From Ruminococcus sp. (lineage in GTDB: Bacteria; Bacillota; Clostridia; Oscillospirales; Ruminococcaceae): a DNA stretch of 7,970 bases. Position numbers and translations under genes: made by a program. Below the pieces are notes generated by a model. The model was given only the letters and a program-made list of their open reading frames with translations. It searched no databases and had not been told where the DNA came from. The stretch's first letter is position 1. Each line of letters starts with the position of its first letter. The DNA lies in contig JAAVHM010000042.1 of NCBI GenBank assembly GCA_014799675.1, positions 2,209 through 10,178 of the forward strand. The letters are read 5' to 3'. Shown piece after piece: positions 4,715 through 7,970 of this stretch.

Positions 4715-6538
4715 ATGTGCGGAGTAGTTGGATTTGTGGGCAAAAACGCCTGCGCCGATTTTTTGGTTGAAGCCTTGAAAAGGCTGGAGTACAGAGGTTA
4801 CGACTCGGCGGGTATCGCCGTTTTTGAGGGCGATAAGATCAAGACCGTCAAGGCTAAGGGAAAAATTGCGGACGGTCTTGCTCCAAAGCTTAAAGCCGAG
4901 CAGAAGCTAAGCGGCACTTGCGGCATAGGTCACACCCGCTGGGCGACACACGGCGAGCCTTCGGACGTAAACGCTCACCCCATAGGCAACGGCAGGGTTT
5001 GTATCGTCCATAACGGAATTATCGAGAATTACCGTGAGATAAAGGCGTTCCTCACAAGCAAGGGCTACGGCTTTGAAAGCGAGACCGACACGGAGACCGT
5101 TGCTAAGCTTCTGGACTATTACTACAATGGCGACCCTGTTGAAGCCATTACAAAGGCTGTTGAGGATATCGAGGGAGCGTACTCTCTGGGAATTATTTTC
5201 CGCGAGCATAAAAATGTGATATATGCGGTCAGAAAGGACAGTCCCCTTATCGTCGGCAAGGGCGAAAAGGAAAGCTATATCGCTTCGGACGTTACCGCTA
5301 TCTTGGAGCATACCCGAGACTATTACTGCCTTGAAAAGGGAGAAATTGCCATACTGGACGAAAGCGGCATTATCTTCACGGATATGCACGGCGAACCTAT
5401 TGAAAAGGAGCTTCTCACCGCGACTTGGGACGTTGCTTCCGCGCAAAAGGGGGGCTACGAGCATTTCATGCTGAAAGAGATCCACGAGCAGCCTGAGGCT
5501 TTGCGGAACACCATTTCCCCCCGAATAAAGGACGGTCTGCCCAATCTTAGCGAGTGCGGGCTTACTGCGGAAAAAATACGCTCCTACCGTCAGATCTTCA
5601 TTGTTGGCTGCGGTTCTGCAATGCATTCGGGAATGGTGGGAAAATATCTTATCGAGGACTTGGCGAGAACTCCCGTTATCGTGGATATCGCCTCCGAATT
5701 CCGTTACAGAAATCCCCTTGTTTCCGAGGGGGACTTGGTTGTAATAATTTCCCAGTCTGGAGAGACCGCAGACACCTTGGAGGCTTTGAAAATAGCAAAG
5801 CGCAAGGGCGCGGAGACCCTTGCCGTGGTGAATGTTGTTGGCTCGTCCATTGCCCGTGAAGCAGATATGGTAATTTACACCAATGCAGGTCCTGAGATAT
5901 CGGTCTGCTCCACAAAGGCGTATGCGGTGCAGGTGGCGTTTATGTACCTGTTTGCCTTTGAGGTAGCCTTTGCAATGGGGCAAATTGACGAGGACGAGTG
6001 CAAACGCCTTGTTGCGGGGCTGACGGAAGTCCCCGATAAAATAAAGGAGTGTCTGGAGGACGTTTCACCTTACCAGTATGTTGCTTCCAAAATTTTCAAC
6101 GCTTCCAGCCTGATGTACATAGGCAGGGGACTTGACAACGCTTTGAGCATGGAGGGTTCTTTGAAGTTAAAGGAAATTTCCTACATTCACAGCGAAGCCT
6201 ATGCTGCGGGGGAACTTAAGCACGGCACGATCTCTCTTATTGAGGAGGGAACGCCCGTTATTGCTGTTGCCACACAGTCCTCGCTTTTTGAGAAAACTCT
6301 TTCCAACGTCCGCACGGTGAAAAGCCGCGGGGCAAAGGTTGTAATGATCTGCAAGGACAGCGAGGTTCTTGACAAGGAGTGCTCGGATTTCAAGATAGGA
6401 CTTCCCAAAGCCGACGATTTGTATCTGCCGCTTATTTCGGTGGTTGCAATGCAGCTTATAGCGTACTACACCGCTGTACAAAGGGGCTGCGACGTTGACA
6501 AGCCGAGAAATCTTGCAAAATCGGTTACGGTAGAATAG
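4715..6538 (+). CDS. glmS: Glutamine--fructose-6-phosphate aminotransferase (isomerizing)
   Basis: GlmS makes glucosamine 6-phosphate from fructose 6-phosphate and glutamine, the entry to UDP-GlcNAc, peptidoglycan and other amino-sugar polymers. The 607 residues compare with 609 in E. coli. Residues 2-240 are the class II glutamine amidotransferase domain: Cys2, exposed as the nucleophile after Met removal (CGVVGFVG), RLEYRGYDSAGIA (23-35), TRWATHGEPSDVNAHP (74-89) and HNGIIENY (99-106). Two SIS sugar isomerase domains follow. The first has GCGSAMHSGMVG (298-309), SQSGETADTLEAL (346-358) and CSTKAYAVQV (398-407). The second has GRGLDNALSMEGSLKLKE and then EAYAAGELKHGTISLI. The C-terminal PRNLAKSVTVE is the conserved tail containing the active-site lysine. 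AAGGAG is 7 nt before ATG 4715. It follows upp by 133 nt, so it may have its own control. It is intact, with no sign of frameshift. Confidence 0.98.
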   Translation: MCGVVGFVGKNACADFLVEALKRLEYRGYDSAGIAVFEGDKIKTVKAKGKIADGLAPKLKAEQKLSGTCGIGHTRWATHGEPSDVNAHPIGNGRVCIVHNGIIENYREIKAFLTSKGYGFESETDTETVAKLLDYYYNGDPVEAITKAVEDIEGAYSLGIIFREHKNVIYAVRKDSPLIVGKGEKESYIASDVTAILEHTRDYYCLEKGEIAILDESGIIFTDMHGEPIEKELLTATWDVASAQKGGYEHFMLKEIHEQPEALRNTISPRIKDGLPNLSECGLTAEKIRSYRQIFIVGCGSAMHSGMVGKYLIEDLARTPVIVDIASEFRYRNPLVSEGDLVVIISQSGETADTLEALKIAKRKGAETLAVVNVVGSSIAREADMVIYTNAGPEISVCSTKAYAVQVAFMYLFAFEVAFAMGQIDEDECKRLVAGLTEVPDKIKECLEDVSPYQYVASKIFNASSLMYIGRGLDNALSMEGSLKLKEISYIHSEAYAAGELKHGTISLIEEGTPVIAVATQSSLFEKTLSNVRTVKSRGAKVVMICKDSEVLDKECSDFKIGLPKADDLYLPLISVVAMQLIAYYTAVQRGCDVDKPRNLAKSVTVE

Positions 6539-6627
6539 CGGGGCGGGGAAGCCCCCGCGGGCAGAGTCCCCCCAATGTTAATTGCAGCAAATTGAAACTT
6601 TACAAAGCCCCCCAAGGGGCGGGGAAG
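6539..6627 (+). repeat. GC-rich hairpin region after glmS
   Basis: Directly after the glmS stop, GCGGGG (6543-6548) pairs with CCCCGC (6553-6558) around a 4-nt loop, and GCCCC/GGGGC (6607-6611, 6616-6620) forms a second small hairpin. The 12-mer GGGGCGGGGAAG occurs twice (6540-6551 and 6616-6627), bracketing the region. The base composition contrasts sharply with the AT-rich DNA around it. No T-run follows either stem, so a Rho-independent terminator is not supported. It is more likely a small dispersed palindromic element that may slow transcription between glmS and the next genes. Confidence 0.45.
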
Positions 6628-6662
6628 TAATTACAAAAAAATTACGGAGAGTACACATTATT

Positions 6663-7229
6663 ATGAGCAAATTTGATTTTCTGTCGTCGGGAGATTTCCA
6701 CGGCGCGGAGGAATTTATGGAAAAGCAGAAGCGTTACGGCTCGCTGAAAAGCTCGGAGCTTGAAAGCATTCCCGAAAGCGAGATAGTTTCCGCGGTAACG
6801 TCATGGATAGAGAGCAAGTTCGCCGAGGACTGGCACGATATGGGCAGGGTAATAAATTCTCTGCCCACGCCGTGCATTAATGTCTACTGCGCCGATTATA
6901 TTTCCAAGGAAATTCGTGACGGCGGCTTCGGACAAGCCTTTTTCAACACCTCGCGGGACTTTATCGGCATTGCCGCAGAGGGCTTCCGCGCCGTTGGCTA
7001 CCCTAAGTTGGGGGACGTCATAGAGCAGGCGCTGAAAATAAATTACGACAGCGGCAAAAAGGCGGCGGGCAGGAGCATTGAGGACTTTCTGGAATTTGCC
7101 GCAAACGACGATTACAAAACCGTTGACAAGGACTTTTGCAGGGTTTTTGACGAGGGAAAATTCAACAGACTTGCGAGGGACTACATCTTGAAGTACAAAA
7201 AATATTTCGGGGACGTGGGAGGTCAATAG
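6663..7229 (+). CDS. DUF4375/DMP19-like protein
   Basis: 188 residues. The core at 71-123 (CINVYCADYISKEIRDGG onward, then FGQAFFNTSRDF and AEGFRAVGYPKLGDVIEQA) follows the DUF4375/DMP19 C-terminal pattern: a helix, E-x-x-x-GGF-x-Q-x-F-x-N-[ST]-S, and an A-x-G-x-x-K turn. Neisseria DMP19 is described as a DNA mimic that binds a transcription factor. Most members are uncharacterised, and this one is only mildly acidic (about 32 acidic against 25 basic residues by hand count), so I do not infer DNA mimicry. It has no signal peptide or membrane segment and is probably cytoplasmic. ATG 6663 is preferred; GGAGAG at 6646-6651 is 11 nt upstream, slightly far. The extension back to TTG 6582 would translate the GC-rich repeat (QSPPRGGE) and is rejected. 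The next gene begins 3 nt after its stop. Confidence 0.8.
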   Translation: MSKFDFLSSGDFHGAEEFMEKQKRYGSLKSSELESIPESEIVSAVTSWIESKFAEDWHDMGRVINSLPTPCINVYCADYISKEIRDGGFGQAFFNTSRDFIGIAAEGFRAVGYPKLGDVIEQALKINYDSGKKAAGRSIEDFLEFAANDDYKTVDKDFCRVFDEGKFNRLARDYILKYKKYFGDVGGQ

Positions 7230-7232
7230 ATA

Positions 7233-7970
7233 GTGAAACAATATTCCCAAATGACCGTTAAGGAGCTGACCGCCTTTATAAACGAGCAGGCGAAAATCTG
7301 CATGGGATTAGCCAAGCAGTGCGCCGACGGGAATTTTCTCACAAGATTTGTTGAATGTCGGGAAAAAGCTGTCAGGTATGAGTACGGCAAAAGCGGCTGG
7401 AATATTTTTCATCGGGGTATCTATTACCCCTCGGAAATATCCCCGCTTATCGTAACAAACTGCGGCGTTGGAAAGTCCCTTAAAAGACCGCCGTCGGGAG
7501 ACGACAAGGAGTATTACCGCTATTCCTTTGACGAGGGCGGAAAGCTTGTAATGACCGAGCGTTTAAATTGTGATTGGGGAACGGAAACCGAATACATAAT
7601 AGATATTGACGGCGTTGAATACGGCATATGTTACGGAGGGAACGCGATAAGAGAAATTTTCGCAGCTAAATATAATGAACACGGGCTTGAATACTGCTAC
7701 GATTTTATTTTGAGCACATACAGTTTTGACAGATTTGAATACAGCGAATTCAAAAGCGTCTGCCTTTTCGATTATGAAGAAAACGGCAGAAAATATGCGG
7801 CGGTGTATTTTCCTGAACTGCTCAGAGGCTGGCGGCTTATTGCTGACAGAAAATATTTTTACCAATACGACGAAAGCGGCAAGCTGATTGGCGTTTACGA
7901 TGAGATGCACCCACAGAGGATAATACCCTTTGATAAGCCAAAGACTAAAAGAATTACCCCGAAGCAGATA
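7233..7970 (+). CDS. Unrecognised protein, 3'-truncated by the window edge
   Basis: The frame is open for 246 codons to the last base with no stop, so the gene continues beyond the window. GTG 7233 is chosen because GGGAGGT (7217-7223), inside the end of the previous gene, lies 9 nt upstream; an ATG at 7251 (seventh codon) is the alternative. I do not recognise the family. The N-terminal 50 residues look helical (MTVKELTAFINEQAKICMG). The rest is rich in aromatic and acidic residues with alternating strand-like segments, including two similar phrases, YYRYSFDEGGKLVM (94-107) and YFYQYDESGKLIGVYDE (208-224). These recall YD-type beta repeats of secreted-toxin or immunity proteins, which is a weak hint only. 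No signal peptide or membrane segment is present in the visible part. The 3-nt gap and strong binding site imply co-expression with the DUF4375 gene. Confidence 0.75.
   Translation, partial: MKQYSQMTVKELTAFINEQAKICMGLAKQCADGNFLTRFVECREKAVRYEYGKSGWNIFHRGIYYPSEISPLIVTNCGVGKSLKRPPSGDDKEYYRYSFDEGGKLVMTERLNCDWGTETEYIIDIDGVEYGICYGGNAIREIFAAKYNEHGLEYCYDFILSTYSFDRFEYSEFKSVCLFDYEENGRKYAAVYFPELLRGWRLIADRKYFYQYDESGKLIGVYDEMHPQRIIPFDKPKTKRITPKQI

Noticed and set aside
4907..5983. Long minus-strand open frame (358 codons) inside glmS
   Set aside because: It lies wholly within a highly conserved glmS reading frame, has no recognisable domain, and is explained by the codon pattern of the plus-strand gene.
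6592..6620. TTGAAA as a -35 box for the DUF4375 gene
   Set aside because: The position 17 nt downstream is GC-rich (AGGGGC) and cannot serve as a -10 box.
7563..7910. Minus-strand open frame of 115 codons near the window end
   Set aside because: The plus strand here is a continuous frame from GTG 7233 with a strong ribosome binding site, so the minus-strand frame is a shadow.
1..7970. CRISPR array, tRNA or rRNA genes, integrase or transposase genes
   Set aside because: No regularly spaced direct repeats, no tRNA-like or rRNA-like sequence, and no recombinase motifs were seen on either strand.

Overview
The window looks like a piece of chromosome from a low- to mid-GC Firmicute, most likely a gut or rumen Clostridium relative of the Ruminococcus/Oscillospiraceae type. 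The reasons are the strong GGAGG ribosome binding sites, the GTG and TTG starts, the all-plus-strand gene order, the mix of housekeeping genes, and dispersed palindromic elements of a kind I associate with that group. The organism call is inference; no rRNA or other marker gene is present.

Layout. Positions 1-678 hold the 3' three quarters of homoserine kinase (thrB). Positions 656-880 are an imperfect tandem duplication that copies the last codons of thrB plus an AT-rich, hairpin-forming tail. From 895 to 3275 runs a tight gene cluster: a GNAT acetyltransferase with an extra C-terminal domain, tsaE, tsaB (the first three joined by 4-nt stop/start overlaps), and a small unrecognised membrane protein. 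A compact palindromic repeat (3292-3378) and a clear sigma-70-type promoter (3412-3440) separate this from rpiB and upp, which form a second unit. A 133-nt gap with a 13-bp hairpin precedes glmS (4715-6538). A GC-rich hairpin region follows, and then two closely spaced genes: a DUF4375/DMP19-like protein (6663-7229) and an unrecognised protein that starts at GTG 7233 and is still open at the window end.

Function. The recognised genes are core metabolism and translation: threonine synthesis (ThrB), t6A tRNA modification (TsaE and TsaB; TsaD and TsaC are not in the window), pentose phosphate isomerisation (RpiB), uracil salvage (Upp) and amino-sugar synthesis (GlmS). The last two genes look like accessory material.

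Most notable. I see no complete new system. The most unusual signal is a family of short elements sharing the core AGAGGNNAGAATTT, seen four times (after thrB twice, before the 3292 palindrome, and in the glmS leader). Two of these sit in the thrB-end duplication, whose hairpin arms co-vary. glmS also lacks any recognisable glmS ribozyme and has this repeat-derived hairpin just upstream of its ribosome binding site. There is no gene-free stretch longer than 300 bases.
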